Shown: piece after piece, positions 1 to 8,107 of the stretch
Numbering within the stretch: position 1 is the first letter of the stretch
How the letters are laid out: each line of letters begins with the position of its first letter
Assembly: GCF_019879105.1 (NCBI RefSeq)
Contig: NZ_CP082249.1
Coordinates: 3,286,001-3,350,000 of the forward strand
Direction: 5' to 3'
DNA: 64,000 bases
DNA from: Natrinema sp. SYSU A 869
GTDB taxonomy: Archaea > Halobacteriota > Halobacteria > Halobacteriales > Natrialbaceae
The notes under the pieces: model-generated
What the model saw: only the letters and a program-made list of their open reading frames with translations
The model's database searches: none
Told to the model about the DNA's origin: nothing
Made by a program: the position numbers and the translations under genes

Positions 1-333
1 CGAGACGAGACCACCGTAGACGACGGTCGCCGCGAACGCGTGGCCGCTAGGAAAGCCGTACCCCTCACGTTCGCCCTCAAGCGCGATCAACATGGCGTCT
101 TCCGGCGGCCGCGGCAGCCTGAAGAGTGCCTTGAGCGACAACAGGAGCGCCAGTCCGGCGACTGCGTAACTGATCACGAGCGCGCTGCGGCGGCGGTCCA
201 CACCCCAGAACAGCACGGCGAGCAGGAACATGAGCGCAGTCGTCCCGCCGAGTTCGGTCACGAAGACGATGAGATCAGCGTACTCGGCCGGGATGGCGTC
301 TCGAACGACCGCGCTCTGTTCCTCGAGTCGCAT
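1..333 (-). CDS. PAP2-family phosphatase, C-terminus cut by window edge
   Basis: This is an integral membrane phosphatase of the PAP2 (type 2 phosphatidic acid phosphatase) superfamily, which acts on lipid phosphates or diphosphates. The 111 visible residues start with MRLEEQSAVVRDAIP. They contain two hydrophobic segments, the family motif 1 (KALFRLPRP, residues about 80-88) and motif 2 (PSGHAF, close to the window edge). The third motif, with the catalytic His, lies outside the window. The ATG at 331-333 begins the first hydrophobic domain. The substrate cannot be told from this fragment. Confidence 0.85.
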   Translation of the reverse strand, partial: MRLEEQSAVVRDAIPAEYADLIVFVTELGGTTALMFLLAVLFWGVDRRRSALVISYAVAGLALLLSLKALFRLPRPPEDAMLIALEGEREGYGFPSGHAFAATVVYGGLVS

Positions 334-421
334 GTCACCGGTCGTTACTCTCGGTGGAAGATAAATGTAGGGAGTAATGTGCAGTCCACGCCGGGTCAGC
401 GACGAGCCGCGTCGCACCGGC

Positions 422-3169
422 TCATTGCCGCGCCCACTCAAGCATCCGCTCGTAAACTGGATCGGACGCTAACGCCGCCGAGTCGCCGACCAGTACCAAC
501 GCGCGCTTGGGCCGGGTTAGGGCGACGTTGATCCGACGGTAGTCCTCGAAGATCGGACCCTCGAGCGAGCCGGTCGCGGTAAATGAGACGATGATGACCT
601 CCTGACTCGAGCCCTGGAAGCGATCGACGGTGTCGACGGCGACGTCATCGGGGACATGCTTTGAAATCTCCGAGACCTGCGCGCGGAAGGGCGCGATGAC
701 GCCGATATCAGTGCGCTCGAGGCCCGCATCCTCGTAGGTCTCAATCAGGTCCGCGATCCGCGCGGCCTCCTCGCCGTCGGTGTACTGGCTCCGGTCACCC
801 TCGACGTCGACGAACGAGACGGGATTTTGCAGGTTCTCGGGCAGCGCGTCCCGGGAGACCCCCTCGAGGTCGTCCAGGTTCCGCGACGCGACCGCGGGCG
901 TTGCGGGTCGAAGCTGGCCGTCGTAGAACTCGGTTGAGGCGAAGACTTGGATACGCTGGTTCATTCGGTACTGCTTGGTCAACATGACGCCGGCATCGGG
1001 GTAGAGCTCGACGAGCCGTTCGAACAGCGACTCGGTGAGGTCGTTTTCGGCGCGAACGACCGGCGGGAGCTGTTCGTGGTCACCGACGAGGACGAACCGC
1101 TCGGCCAGATTGATCGCCGCGCACGTGCCGGGTTCGGTGAGTTGGGCGGCCTCGTCGACCAGCGCGACGTCGAACTGCTGTTCCTTCATGACCCGCGAGC
1201 CGCAGGTCGAGGTCGTCGCCGCCACTACCTGCGCGTTCTGTAGTTTCGCAACGCGGTCCTCGGGCTCTCCCGCTCGCTCGAGGCGGTACGGCTCCATGTC
1301 GTCGCGGATCCCGCTCTCCGAACCGACGCGGACGACGCGATCTTCGTCAATGACATCGTCGAGTTGCTCGAGCAGGGCCTCTAAGGCATTGTCCACTGCT
1401 CGATTCGTGAAGGCCGACAGCAGGACGCGCTCGCCGCGTTCGACCATTGCGCGGATGGCCCGAGCGATGGTGTAGGTCTTCCCAGTGCCCGGCGGCCCGT
1501 GGATCAGCGCGCAGTCCTCCGCACCGACGGTTTTCGTCACGGCCTCGTTCTGTTTCTCGTTATTGCCGATGAATTCCTCGCCGATCGCCGCGAATTCGGG
1601 CTCCGCGCGGCCGAATAGGATGTCCTTGCGCCGCTCGTTGCCTTTCAGGAGCGCGTCGTGCATCGCGACGAGCAGCCGGTCGGTTGTTAGTTCGGAGGGA
1701 TAGACATCCAGCCGCGTGACTTCGACCGGTTCGTCAGCCGTGATCACGACTTCGTCGTCGAGTCGTTCGATTCGCGCCAGCTCCGAATCGCCCCGAACCG
1801 GGTCCCCGTCGCTGGCCAGTACCAGATCTCCCTCACGGAGCTTCGAATTTGCGCCGCCGGGCCGCTCGGCCCGCAGTTCCCAGCGGCCGCCCTCGAGCGG
1901 TCGCTTCTCGAGGAACTCGAGGTTGATCAGCGCGCGGTCGTCGTCGGCCCGCTCCTCGGCCGTCTGTTCCCAGAGCTTGGCGTACTCGCGGTGGACCTCC
2001 CGGCGCTCCTCCTCGATCGCGCGGTAGAAGCGGTCGAAGTACTCGAGTTCCTCGTCTGGCAGCGATTGTCCGATCTGGCCGGCCTTGGATTCCTGATCCA
2101 GCCGGCCGGAGACGACCATGCAGGTGTCTTGCTCGAAGCAGTACTCACACTTCGCCTCGGCCTCGTAGCCGGTCGGGATATCCCCCGACATTTCCTTCGC
2201 CGCGATCTCGTTACGGAGACGAACGACGTACTTCAGGAGGCCCTCGCCCATCGAGAACTCCTTCGCCGGGTTGAGATCGCCGGTCTCCTCGTTGCGATCT
2301 AACACCGAGTTCTTCGTGTAGAGCAAGGTTCCGATGTCGACGTCGCCACCGTGTTCCTCGAGCAAGAGGGCGTAACAGGCGGCCTGCACCTTGTCCTTGA
2401 ACCGCGGTTCTTTCTTGAGGTTCTTGCCGGTCTTGAGTTCGACCGGTGCCCCGCGTCGAACGGCATCGGCCCGGCCGCGGATGCCGAACGTCTCGCTGAT
2501 GAGCAACTGTTCCGAGCGCCATCCGTCTTCCTCCTCGTCTAACCGGCCCTGCTGGAGCCACCCCTCGATCGCCGTCGCGTTCTCTCGGACGTCCTCGGCG
2601 ACGGCGTCAGCCGTCTCGCCCAGCAGCCCTAATTGAAGGCCTCGTTCCTCAACTCGGGCCTCGATCGATTCCTCGAGGTCGCGCCCGCGTAACAGATCGC
2701 CGAAGACCTCGTGGACCAGCGTCCCCTTCACGACGGGGTAGTTCAGCGGCACCCCGGAGAGCTTGTTCAGGTAGTAGAGCCGGGGACACTCGACCCAGTT
2801 GCGGATCGAGGTCACGCTCACGAGGAAGGAGGGCTCGACGACGACGTAGGACTCGCCCGTCGTCGCGTACTGGGTTTCGCCGTCGTACTCCTCTTCTTTG
2901 ACGTTCGTCACGAGCAGTTCCATCCCCGGCTCGAGCAACTCCGCCGACTCGGTCCACTTGTTCCAGAGCGTCACCGTCGTGGTCTCGCGGCCGTCCGCGA
3001 GCGTCGCCGTTCCACCGTCGCCTCGAGCGAGGGACGCGTCGCCGGTCGGCGCGTCGTCGGCCGGCCGAAGCGGCACTTCGGCGAGTTCGCTCTCGCCGTA
3101 GCTCGTCGACACCGACCGCACGTCGACCTCGCCCGCGACGGTTCCGCGTACGTGCACAGCTATCGTCAC
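422..3169 (-). CDS. Dna2-like protein: Cas4-type nuclease fused to SF1 helicase
   Basis: The 915-residue protein joins a RecB/Cas4-type nuclease to a superfamily 1 helicase, the arrangement of Dna2. Residues 1-112 look like an OB-type N-terminal domain. Residues about 115-360 form the nuclease: a first Cys in VECPRLYY (about 128), KGTLVHEVF (about 150), the catalytic ELKTGKN strand (about 245), and a CEYCFEQDTC cluster (about 340) that completes a 4Fe-4S site. The helicase follows with Walker A GPPGTGKT (about 556), DEAAQ (about 671), QYRMNQ (about 733), DRFQGSS (about 848) and INVALTRPK (about 883). A role in end resection, Okazaki flap or fork processing is inferred from the family. It is not a CRISPR Cas4, as no cas genes are nearby. 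Confidence 0.9.
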   Translation of the reverse strand: MTIAVHVRGTVAGEVDVRSVSTSYGESELAEVPLRPADDAPTGDASLARGDGGTATLADGRETTTVTLWNKWTESAELLEPGMELLVTNVKEEEYDGETQYATTGESYVVVEPSFLVSVTSIRNWVECPRLYYLNKLSGVPLNYPVVKGTLVHEVFGDLLRGRDLEESIEARVEERGLQLGLLGETADAVAEDVRENATAIEGWLQQGRLDEEEDGWRSEQLLISETFGIRGRADAVRRGAPVELKTGKNLKKEPRFKDKVQAACYALLLEEHGGDVDIGTLLYTKNSVLDRNEETGDLNPAKEFSMGEGLLKYVVRLRNEIAAKEMSGDIPTGYEAEAKCEYCFEQDTCMVVSGRLDQESKAGQIGQSLPDEELEYFDRFYRAIEEERREVHREYAKLWEQTAEERADDDRALINLEFLEKRPLEGGRWELRAERPGGANSKLREGDLVLASDGDPVRGDSELARIERLDDEVVITADEPVEVTRLDVYPSELTTDRLLVAMHDALLKGNERRKDILFGRAEPEFAAIGEEFIGNNEKQNEAVTKTVGAEDCALIHGPPGTGKTYTIARAIRAMVERGERVLLSAFTNRAVDNALEALLEQLDDVIDEDRVVRVGSESGIRDDMEPYRLERAGEPEDRVAKLQNAQVVAATTSTCGSRVMKEQQFDVALVDEAAQLTEPGTCAAINLAERFVLVGDHEQLPPVVRAENDLTESLFERLVELYPDAGVMLTKQYRMNQRIQVFASTEFYDGQLRPATPAVASRNLDDLEGVSRDALPENLQNPVSFVDVEGDRSQYTDGEEAARIADLIETYEDAGLERTDIGVIAPFRAQVSEISKHVPDDVAVDTVDRFQGSSQEVIIVSFTATGSLEGPIFEDYRRINVALTRPKRALVLVGDSAALASDPVYERMLEWARQ

Positions 3170-3364
3170 GGGCGAGCGATCAAAACGCTATCGGTCGTGG
3201 TGGCACGCACTTTCGCTGCCCGTCGGTCCGAACCGAACGGATCGAATGACCGACGCGCTGGTTCAGTAATACCGTCTTACCGACGGTTTCGGGTCTGCTC
3301 GAGTTACCACAACGATTGGAACGGACGCGATGCTTTTGAGAACGCGAGCCGTACGTTCGATGCC

Positions 3365-3937
3365 ATGAGTGACCCGAACGGCGATGATCGTCGGACGAGC
3401 GACGAGTCCGAAGCCGACGTCGGGACTGGAACGAACGACGGGCCGACTAATCGGCGAGAAGAAGCGGCCGCCGACATCGATTCCGGGACCGGTATCGGAG
3501 ACGGGGAGCGATCCGGCGGCCGCGATCACCGCAACGAGTCGATGCAGGTCGCGAACGAGGAGCGCCGGCGCAAGACACCGGTTATCAGCCTGCTCGTCGC
3601 CGTCCTCGGCGCGTGGGTCGCCCTCTCAGTGTTCGTCTTCCAGACGGATCCGGCACCACTGTGGAACAACGTGCTGGTCGGGCTCGTCGTCCTCGTCGCC
3701 GCCGGCTACAACTACTACCGGGTAACCAACGACGTTCCGCTCAGCACCGGTATCGCGTCGTTGATCGCCGTCCTTGGGGTCTGGCTGATCGTCTCGGCCG
3801 CGCTGCTCGAGATGGCCGGCGGACTGTTCTGGAGCACCCTCGCGACCGGGCTCCTGATCGCCGGGCTGGCGGGGTATAACGCCTACGAGGGTCGCGAGGC
3901 CAGAACCGTTGCGACCGAGACTGGGCCGGGCGCTTAG
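3365..3937 (+). CDS. SPW-repeat membrane protein
   Basis: The protein has 190 residues. The first 70 are hydrophilic and rich in Asp, Gly and Arg. Four hydrophobic segments follow (about 75-170), arranged as two similar pairs: GAWVALSVFVF with a later GYNYYR, and GVWLIVSAALLE with a later GYNAYE. This duplication matches the SPW-repeat family of small membrane proteins, whose function is unknown. The ATG at 3365 is preferred because in-frame codons further upstream run antisense to the Dna2-like gene. The last four bases overlap the end of the convergent gene at 3934-4188. Confidence 0.7.
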   Translation: MSDPNGDDRRTSDESEADVGTGTNDGPTNRREEAAADIDSGTGIGDGERSGGRDHRNESMQVANEERRRKTPVISLLVAVLGAWVALSVFVFQTDPAPLWNNVLVGLVVLVAAGYNYYRVTNDVPLSTGIASLIAVLGVWLIVSAALLEMAGGLFWSTLATGLLIAGLAGYNAYEGREARTVATETGPGA

Positions 3938-4188
3938 GCGTTCTCCGGGCCGTACTCGGTCTCGAGTCGCCGGACGCGGTGTTCGGCGGCGTGGTGGCTC
4001 ATCGCGACGACTGAAAAGCCAATCATGACGAGAGCGAACGTGATCGAAACGGCCGGTGAGACACTGTTAACGTAACTATTGCATAACTGACCGAGCGCCA
4101 GCGCAACCGGGGCGAGCGTCAGCAGCGCACTCTTGGCCGGGGTAGCGCGAAACAGTTCGACGAGCGAGAGTGAGTGGCGGACGGACAT
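3934..4188 (-). CDS. small two-helix membrane protein
   Basis: This 84-residue protein has two predicted membrane helices (residues about 22-38 and 45-63) and a charged, His/Arg-rich C-terminus. I do not recognise the family. The ATG at 4186-4188 directly precedes the hydrophobic part, whereas the reading frame further upstream is low-complexity. It converges on the SPW-repeat gene with a 4-bp overlap. Confidence 0.55.
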   Translation of the reverse strand: MSVRHSLSLVELFRATPAKSALLTLAPVALALGQLCNSYVNSVSPAVSITFALVMIGFSVVAMSHHAAEHRVRRLETEYGPENA

Positions 4189-4333
4189 AGGGAAAGCGTC
4201 GATTACGTTCACTTCGGGGGAACACTGGTATCCCTTTTGGTTCGAATCAGCCGTGTTTTGGTGCGACAGAATCTCTGTGGCGTCTTTCGGTGCAATCGAT
4301 ACGTTCATTCTGCCGGCGTCCCAACTATCGCGT

Positions 4334-4885
4334 ATGCGGATTCGCGAGTGGCAGGACGTACTCGAGGACGTCACCGAACGGAACGTCGATCCGGAGGACT
4401 GGCGCGCGGTCGCCGGTGACCGTGCCGGCGGCGTCGGCGAGGACATGTACCTCGCACATCCCCGGGCCGGCGTCTTCTTCCTGAAAACGTACGCGAAGAA
4501 CCCCTTCGAGGTACGGGGCGTCGGCACGCGGGTCGCCCGTAACCTAGACGACGAGATCGGCTCGTTCATGCCCGAACGGGACTCGGGCGGCCGCTTCGCG
4601 GTCCAGTCCCCGCCCGAGGACGAATCACAGGCCGAGACGGTCGGGAAGCGCCTCGAGACCGTTCTCCAGACCCACGCGGACGCGCCGACGCGGCCCCAGG
4701 ACCTCTTCGACGACGTAATGGAGGCACTGGAAAGCCCTGCCTTCGGGCCCATGGAGTACGATCAGTACGACCGACCCGACGACCTCGAGGACCTCTCCGA
4801 GCAGTTCGAGGAGGCCGATGAACTGTTGAACGCGGAACTCGACGATCTGATCGAGACCGACGAGGTCGACCGCGGGTTTATGTGA
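4334..4885 (+). CDS. conserved haloarchaeal protein, soluble
   Basis: This is a 183-residue acidic, soluble protein with no membrane segment. The N-terminal half contains a conserved-looking core (HPRAGVFFLKTYAKNPF, about residues 42-58). The C-terminal half is helical and Asp/Glu-rich, ending in DDLIETDEVDRGFM. I recognise it as one of the widespread haloarchaeal proteins of unknown function, possibly the DUF5820 type, but I am not sure of the number. The ATG at 4334 is the first in-frame Met of the compact domain. Confidence 0.7.
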   Translation: MRIREWQDVLEDVTERNVDPEDWRAVAGDRAGGVGEDMYLAHPRAGVFFLKTYAKNPFEVRGVGTRVARNLDDEIGSFMPERDSGGRFAVQSPPEDESQAETVGKRLETVLQTHADAPTRPQDLFDDVMEALESPAFGPMEYDQYDRPDDLEDLSEQFEEADELLNAELDDLIETDEVDRGFM

Positions 4886-4989
4886 ACGGGCGTCCGCTTC
4901 GGCAGGTCTGCCAGAGACGCCCGGCCAGCCTCGTCGCCGCCTGCGTCTGCGTCCGGTGACTCTTGGGAGCGGGCTTCGACGGTAGAGCC

Positions 4990-5397
4990 ATGCCACCGAG
5001 CGCGAGCGCCGAGGCCGTCATCCGCGACTACTACGACGCACTCCGCGACGGCGACCCGCTTTCCCCCTACTTTTCGGACACCGAGTCGACCGTCAAGTTC
5101 GGTATCAGCGAGTCCCTGTTCGGCGGTGCCGAGGTCGCCGCGGCCCTCGAGGAACAGACCGAAACGACCGACGAATGGACGGTCAAGAGTGACAATCTCG
5201 TCGTCACCGAACGCGACGGAGTCGCGACGTTCGCCGACGAGGTGACGATGGCCTGGACGGACACGACGACCGGCGAACGCTACCGATTCGACAGCCGCTG
5301 GAGCGCTACGCTGGTGGAGAGGGATGCTGCCGACGACTCGAGCGTGAGTGACTGGCAGTTCGTCGCGATGCATGTCAGCGCACCGCACGTCCTATGA
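4990..5397 (+). CDS. SnoaL/NTF2-like protein
   Basis: The protein has 135 residues and begins with MPPSASAEAVIRDYYDALRDGD, the usual first helix of SnoaL-like/NTF2-fold proteins (a cone-shaped fold found in polyketide cyclases, ketosteroid isomerases and many stress proteins). The rest alternates beta strands (WTVKSDNLVVTERDG, WSATLVERD, WQFVAMHV), which fits the fold. Its substrate is unknown. Its stop codon overlaps the next start as ATGA (5394-5397), so the two genes are probably co-transcribed and translationally coupled. Confidence 0.65.
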   Translation: MPPSASAEAVIRDYYDALRDGDPLSPYFSDTESTVKFGISESLFGGAEVAAALEEQTETTDEWTVKSDNLVVTERDGVATFADEVTMAWTDTTTGERYRFDSRWSATLVERDAADDSSVSDWQFVAMHVSAPHVL

Positions 5398-5615
5398 GCC
5401 GGGGTCGCGGTCCGGGACGCGGCTCCTCGCGCTCGAGCGATGTGACGGGGAGCGGTCAACTCAAGGCAGTCTTCGTCCTGCTTGTCGGACTCTCCGGCGG
5501 CTTGGTCGCCCTCCAGAGCGACGCCTCCCCACTGGTCATCGGCGCGGCGATACTCGGCGGCAGCGTCGCCGGTGGCGTGTTGCTCTGGTACCTGCTCTGG
5601 ATTACAACCGAGTAA
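5394..5615 (+). CDS. small two-helix membrane protein
   Basis: This 73-residue protein has a Gly/Arg/Ser-rich N-terminus and two hydrophobic segments (about residues 24-40 and 46-68), ending in WYLLWITTE. It is coupled to the upstream NTF2-like gene through an ATGA overlap, which argues that it is real despite its size. The family is not recognised. Confidence 0.6.
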   Translation: MSRGRGPGRGSSRSSDVTGSGQLKAVFVLLVGLSGGLVALQSDASPLVIGAAILGGSVAGGVLLWYLLWITTE

Positions 5616-5617
5616 GT

Positions 5618-5645
5618 GACCCCACCCTACTTCGCTCGGGGTCAA
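5618..5645 (+). terminator. stem-loop downstream of the 73-residue gene
   Basis: A perfect 7-bp inverted repeat (TGACCCC at 5618-5624, GGGGTCA at 5639-5645, 14-nt loop) begins two bases after the stop codon. A second smaller one (CCCTC/GAGGG) follows. It could act in termination or 3' processing. No T-run follows, so the call is tentative. Confidence 0.3.
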
Positions 5646-5729
5646 CTGACCCCTCGTTCCGTGAGGGTGGAGCCTCCGCCTCGAACCCGGTGAGCCCGAC
5701 CCGAGACACGACTCTCGAGACGTAGTCAC

Positions 5730-6689
5730 CTATCGGCGGTCGACGCGCTGGATCCACGTCCCCGGCGCGTCGAGTTCGTCGTGGCTTGGGAGGTTCTCGG
5801 GCCCTTCCCAGACCAGACTTGCCGTCTCGAGGTCGCGGACGGCGACGACATGCTCGAAGAAGTTTTTGCCGCGCTCGTACTGGCGCTCTTTGAGCCCGAG
5901 CCCGAGCAAGCGGCGGAAGAGCTTCTGGAGCGGCCCCCGTCCCTGCCGGCGCGCGTCGAGTTTGCGCCGCAGGTCCTCGTACTCGTCGTCGAAGGCGTGG
6001 TCCATCAGGAGTTCAGCGTATCCCTCGACGACGGTCATCGCGGCGTCGAGGTCGCGGAAGGCGTCTCGATCGAACGAGCCCTCCGAGAGAGTCTCGATAC
6101 CGTCTTCCATGCGAGTCTCGAGGTGATCGGAGAGCCACGGCGCGGCCCCGAACTCGGCGGCGTGGGTTACCTCGTGGAAGGCGATCCAGCGGCGGAACCG
6201 GTCCGAATCCACGTTGAGCTTGTCGGCCGCGTTAAGGATATTCGGCCGGACGAAGTACAGCGCGTGATCGTTCGTGGGCGCGTCGGCCAGGAGGAGCGGA
6301 TCGTACTGGCCGAGGACGTTCCGCCCGAGGAAGGAGAGCAGGACGGTCATTGTCCCCGTATTAATCGTCCGGGCGACGCCGGGGAACACACCTGTGTGTG
6401 TCTCGAGCGCACCCATCACGCGCTCGAAGGTGGCGACGTTAGCGTCGATCCAGTGGTGACGGTTCTGGATCTCGACGGTCTCGGGCACGTCGAAGTCGAC
6501 GCCAGAGACCGTTCGAACGGCGGCTCGGGCGTCTCGGACGTCGCGGGCGTAGGCCTCACTCTCTCCGGACTCGAGGTCGAGCGGGCCGGGGTCCGTCGCA
6601 GCTTTGGCGGCGTCGGCGGCTGACCGCCAGTCGATCGCATCGTCACCGGACGCCCCGGCAACTGCCCGGGCGCTACGATAGAGATTCAC
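5730..6689 (-). CDS. zinc-dependent metalloprotease-like protein (DUF2342 type)
   Basis: The protein has 319 residues and starts at a GTG (6687-6689) giving MNLYRSARAVAG, the N-terminus I expect for this family. The central HEVTH (about residue 173), in the context FHEVTHAAEFGA, is the zinc-binding motif of the DUF2342 / coenzyme F420-biosynthesis-associated metalloprotease-like family. The first His, the Glu and the second His are all present. A helical C-terminal domain (GLKERQYERGKNFFEHV) follows. Its biological substrate is unknown. The in-frame extension upstream of the GTG is low-complexity and is not taken as coding. Confidence 0.8.
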   Translation of the reverse strand: MNLYRSARAVAGASGDDAIDWRSAADAAKAATDPGPLDLESGESEAYARDVRDARAAVRTVSGVDFDVPETVEIQNRHHWIDANVATFERVMGALETHTGVFPGVARTINTGTMTVLLSFLGRNVLGQYDPLLLADAPTNDHALYFVRPNILNAADKLNVDSDRFRRWIAFHEVTHAAEFGAAPWLSDHLETRMEDGIETLSEGSFDRDAFRDLDAAMTVVEGYAELLMDHAFDDEYEDLRRKLDARRQGRGPLQKLFRRLLGLGLKERQYERGKNFFEHVVAVRDLETASLVWEGPENLPSHDELDAPGTWIQRVDRR

Positions 6690-6746
6690 GACTGTCCGTA
6701 CGGCGAGGACGCGCAAAAGCGTTCGGCTCGGTCCGCAGATGTGATC

Positions 6747-6764
6747 GATCGCCCGCGGGCGATC
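6747..6764. other. 18-bp perfect palindrome
   Basis: GATCGCCCG followed directly by CGGGCGATC forms an uninterrupted 18-bp palindrome. It overlaps the stop codon of the 102-residue gene on the minus strand and lies upstream of the metalloprotease gene. It could be a terminator hairpin or a protein-binding site. Nothing else supports either. Confidence 0.35.
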
Positions 6765-7071
6765 AGTTGACGATAACGTCGGGTTCCTCCTCGGCCTCGA
6801 GCTCTGGCTCCTCGTCACTGCCGCGGAACTTCTTGGCGGCGGCGGCGATGCCGACGAGAACGACGAGCGCAACCAGTGCGCCGATCGCGCTCTTCCCTTT
6901 GCCGCCCGACTCGTCGTCTGCGGCCGCGCCCTCGTCGCGGTCGGGCTCCGTCTCGAGGTCTGCCTCCGACTCCGTGCTGCCGATCGGCAACGCCTCGCCG
7001 ATCGATCCGAGTCCGAACTGTGCTTCGCCGTCGAAGTGCAACTCTACGAGGGTGAATTTTGTGTCTCCCAT
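6763..7071 (-). CDS. single-pass membrane protein with acidic linker
   Basis: This 102-residue protein has an N-terminal beta-rich segment (MGDTKFTLVELHFDGEAQF), an Asp/Glu-rich linker (about 35-60), one transmembrane helix (about 62-80) followed by AAAKKFRG, and a short acidic tail. The layout suggests a membrane-anchored protein with a small soluble head. The family is not recognised. The gene lies 73 bp upstream of the metalloprotease on the same strand and may share its transcript. Confidence 0.6.
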   Translation of the reverse strand: MGDTKFTLVELHFDGEAQFGLGSIGEALPIGSTESEADLETEPDRDEGAAADDESGGKGKSAIGALVALVVLVGIAAAAKKFRGSDEEPELEAEEEPDVIVN

Positions 7072-7220
7072 GAGCGGGGAGTCAACGAGTGCATACTTAG
7101 CCGTTTGGTTAGGTCTATGTTACTAAGGGGTGTCCGGACCGGAGACGGGCGCCGATAGTGGCTGCAGACTCGTCCAGGTGACTGCCGTCGCGGATGAAAT
7201 CGATTCGCCAATAGGCCACT

Positions 7221-7230
7221 AGATATAATT
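7221..7230 (+). promoter_or_regulatory. TATA box for the 65-residue membrane protein
   Basis: The AT-rich motif AGATATAATT is centred about 27 nt before the ATG at 7252. This is the spacing expected of a haloarchaeal TATA box for a leaderless transcript, and it supports that start codon. Confidence 0.5.
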
Positions 7231-7251
7231 ACATTTTTATCATGTAAGGCG

Positions 7252-7449
7252 ATGTATTTGGGTGTGAATCTCGAAGATCCAACCACCAGATGGGGAATCG
7301 GTCTTGCCAGTGGTGCCCTCATTGCTGCTATCGCCCTGTTGACTCTGGACGGGACGATGCGACTGCTTGTGTTGGGGATCGCCGTCTTCGATGCGATTTC
7401 CACGCCACAGTTCCTGAAATACGCCATGAAGGCCGATCAAACCGAATAG
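7252..7449 (+). CDS. small two-helix membrane protein
   Basis: The protein has 65 residues with two hydrophobic segments (about 15-32 and 36-52) and begins MYLGVNLEDPTTRWG. The well-placed TATA-like box supports both the gene and its start. No family is recognised. Its base composition is a little lower in GC than the neighbouring genes. Confidence 0.55.
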   Translation: MYLGVNLEDPTTRWGIGLASGALIAAIALLTLDGTMRLLVLGIAVFDAISTPQFLKYAMKADQTE

Positions 7450-7525
7450 CTCGGTCGATCGGTCGGTCCTGGAGTGCGGTACTCAGGCACCGCTACCAGA
7501 GAGACCGATCGGAGTCGGGACCGGT

Positions 7526-7535
7526 ACGATTAAGT
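7526..7535 (+). promoter_or_regulatory. TATA-like element for lsm-rpl37e
   Basis: ACGATTAAGT is centred about 27 nt upstream of the lsm ATG, consistent with a leaderless transcript covering lsm and rpl37e. Confidence 0.4.
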
Positions 7536-7558
7536 GTCCGTCACCTGCGCTCTTTCGT

Positions 7559-7786
7559 ATGAGTGGACGACCGCTGGACGTCCTCGAGGCGTCACTCGGC
7601 GAACGCGTTACAGTACGACTCAAGAGTGGCGACGAATACGTCGGCGATCTCGCCGGCTACGATCAACACATGAACCTAGTGCTCGAGGACGTGACGATTC
7701 CCGTCGAGGGCGAAGACGAAGAGGAGCCACCGGCCGAAGACACAACCATTATACGCGGCGATAACGTCGTTTCGATCACTCCATGA
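7559..7786 (+). CDS. lsm: Lsm/Sm-like RNA-binding protein
   Basis: This 75-residue archaeal Sm-like protein shows both Sm motifs: Sm1 ([25 protein letters not shown], split here only by reading, about residues 17-41, with the D-x-H-M-N-L signature) and Sm2 ([10 protein letters not shown], about 64-73). An acidic loop ([12 protein letters not shown]) separates them. Such proteins form ring oligomers that bind U-rich RNA and take part in RNA processing. Its TGA overlaps the ATG of rpl37e (ATGA at 7783-7786), the lsm-rpl37e pair found across haloarchaea. Confidence 0.95.
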   Translation: MSGRPLDVLEASLGERVTVRLKSGDEYVGDLAGYDQHMNLVLEDVTIPVEGEDEEEPPAEDTTIIRGDNVVSITP

Positions 7787-7959
7787 CTGGTGCAGGAACC
7801 CCGAGCCAAGGAAAGAAGAATAAGACGACCCACACGAAGTGTCGTCGCTGCGGTGAGAAATCATACCATACCAAAAAGAAAGAGTGCTCGTCATGTGGCT
7901 TTGGCAAGTCCGCCAAACGCCGCGGCTACGAGTGGCAGTCGAAATCCGGCGACAACTGA
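7783..7959 (+). CDS. rpl37e: 50S ribosomal protein L37e
   Basis: The 58-residue product starts [18 protein letters not shown] and is the small zinc-ribbon protein of the large ribosomal subunit. The four zinc ligands are visible as [10 protein letters not shown] and CSSCGFG. It is basic (many Lys and Arg), unlike most proteins in this window, as expected for an rRNA-binding protein. It is translationally coupled to lsm by an ATGA overlap. Confidence 0.97.
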   Translation: MTGAGTPSQGKKNKTTHTKCRRCGEKSYHTKKKECSSCGFGKSAKRRGYEWQSKSGDN

Positions 7960-8107
7960 TCTCTTCGTTCTCCCGTTCGGTTCTGCCGGTTTCTCGAATC
8001 ACGGCGTAGCGACCGCGAGTCCCGATTCTGGGGCCGGTGATTGATACTCCTGCTGGGATCGCGTTGCCGATGGACAGCCCTTAGTTCGACGCCGCGAAGG
8101 GTCGCGT

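Noticed and set aside
422-3169. Cas4-like domain as evidence of a CRISPR locus
   Set aside because: It is fused to a helicase, and no repeats or other cas genes are nearby.
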